Assembly (NCBI RefSeq): GCF_020829595.1
Contig: NZ_JAIVFW010000010.1
Coordinates: forward strand, 1-64,000
Source: Nostoc sp. CHAB 5844
Lineage (GTDB): Bacteria > Cyanobacteriota > Cyanobacteriia > Cyanobacteriales > Nostocaceae
Direction: 5' to 3'
Length of the DNA: 64,000 nt
The notes beneath the pieces were generated by a model. It made no database searches. It saw nothing but the letters and a program-made list of their open reading frames with translations, and had not been told where the DNA came from. Shown in pieces: positions 63,506 to 64,000 of the stretch. Both the position numbers and the translations under genes were made by a program. Numbering within the stretch: the stretch's first letter is position 1; every line of letters begins with the position of its first letter.

Positions 63506-64000
63506 TTATCTCAAGGCATGGAACATACACATCCACAACATAATACTAAAGGGTGCGCCAGCTAGAATGCCAGCGATCGCCCAACCGCGTTGATGTTCTT
63601 TAAAATGTTCGATACTGCGCCACTGTCTGCTTTTCCAAGCCCATTCATTGCCTTTTGCACCTAGAGCGATCGCCATCACCCAACTAATTTGTGGTACAAA
63701 ACAGAATAAGCCACACCATACCTGATTAGTCCACAGCCAAAACCAAGGCATTAAAAAAGCGCCCCAATTCCAACCCAAAATTTCTTCTGGTACTGGTTCT
63801 GGAGAATTGATTCCACAACCAGAATTATTATTAATTATCTTTTTGCTTACAGGTTTGACAGCCAGACCAGATTTTAAGACATCAAGTGCTTGGCGAGCAT
63901 TACTAAAGCGTTGTTCTGGTGCAGGTTCAGTCAACTTCTGCAACCATTGCACAAAACTAGGACTCACGTTCACTCGGTCTGTAAATTGCAGTCGCAAATC
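63506..64000 (-). CDS. Serine/threonine protein kinase, C-terminal part with membrane tail (partial)
   Basis: The frame is open to the window edge and continues beyond it, so the ATG at 63997 is probably not the start. The visible first 45 residues are the end of a Hanks-type kinase C-lobe: SPSFVQWLQKLTEPAPEQRF and SNARQALDVLKSG (the invariant Arg region near the end). They are followed by a linker and three hydrophobic helices (about 75-95, 95-115, 140-160) with a WNWGAFLMPWFWLWTNQVWC motif. A kinase fused to a small membrane domain of this kind is common in Nostoc. The kinase catalytic part is outside the window. Confidence 0.8.
   Translation of the reverse strand, partial: DLRLQFTDRVNVSPSFVQWLQKLTEPAPEQRFSNARQALDVLKSGLAVKPVSKKIINNNSGCGINSPEPVPEEILGWNWGAFLMPWFWLWTNQVWCGLFCFVPQISWVMAIALGAKGNEWAWKSRQWRSIEHFKEHQRGWAIAGILAGAPFSIMLWMCMFHALR

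Overview
The window is a piece of a filamentous, heterocyst-type (Nostocales: Nostoc/Anabaena-like) cyanobacterial chromosome. The evidence is the ndhC-ndhK-ndhJ operon, the cyanobacterial/plastid families Ycf51 and PxcA/CemA, hopanoid genes, two PEP-CTERM proteins, the very frequent HIP1 palindrome GCGATCGC, and many heptanucleotide tandem repeats (GTGCTGA, AATGACC, TCATTAG), which are characteristic of Nostocales. No tRNA, rRNA, CRISPR array, prophage or complete insertion sequence was seen.

Layout. 1-125 is the 3' end of a group II intron, lying directly before ndhCKJ (164-1771). 1972-5257 is a two-gene operon: a P-loop NTPase followed by a protein with a P-loop-less N-terminal domain and nine TPRs. 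It is followed by a 21-bp tandem repeat and an Rpn-type nuclease. 6592-16953 is mostly housekeeping: GNAT, ComF, a PPC-domain protein, cobS, tgt, an aminotransferase IV, ftsH, a WD40 protein and a ZnuA-like lipoprotein. 17174-22397 (minus) holds a DUF427 protein and a type I secretion pair: an HlyD-type adaptor and an exporter with cNMP-binding and degenerate C39 domains. 22879-35828 is a hopanoid/isoprenoid neighbourhood: an HpnG-like phosphorylase, a ferritin-like diiron protein, an RND permease, hpnA, hpnH, and further on a squalene/phytoene synthase, an aminotransferase and a glycerol-dehydrogenase-like enzyme. An antitoxin remnant, a Uma2 nuclease and a DUF2237 protein are interspersed.

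36306-41928 holds Ycf51, a Cys-rich secreted protein, an O-antigen-ligase-like membrane protein, a YaaW protein, a truncated flavoprotein and two small genes. 42070-44902 is a candidate membrane-associated chaperone pair (GrpE-like tail protein plus Hsp70-like ATPase). 44947-48652 holds two histidine kinases. Then come a divergent topoisomerase I, a PEP-CTERM protein, an Eis-like acetyltransferase, a polysaccharide deacetylase, an XRE regulator, a PIN protein, mltA and pxcA. A helicase-like gene (58559-60916) has been invaded twice, in frame, by composite repeats. The window ends with a nidogen-type PEP-CTERM protein, msrA and the C-terminal part of a Ser/Thr kinase.

The most unusual content is the repeat biology: heptamer arrays and GC-rich palindromic modules that insert into each other, next to genes and inside one gene while keeping the frame. 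The best candidates for little-described systems are the split NTPase/TPR operon, the Hsp70/GrpE-like membrane pair, and the diiron protein in the hopanoid cluster. All functions are inferred by reading the sequence; no database search was run.
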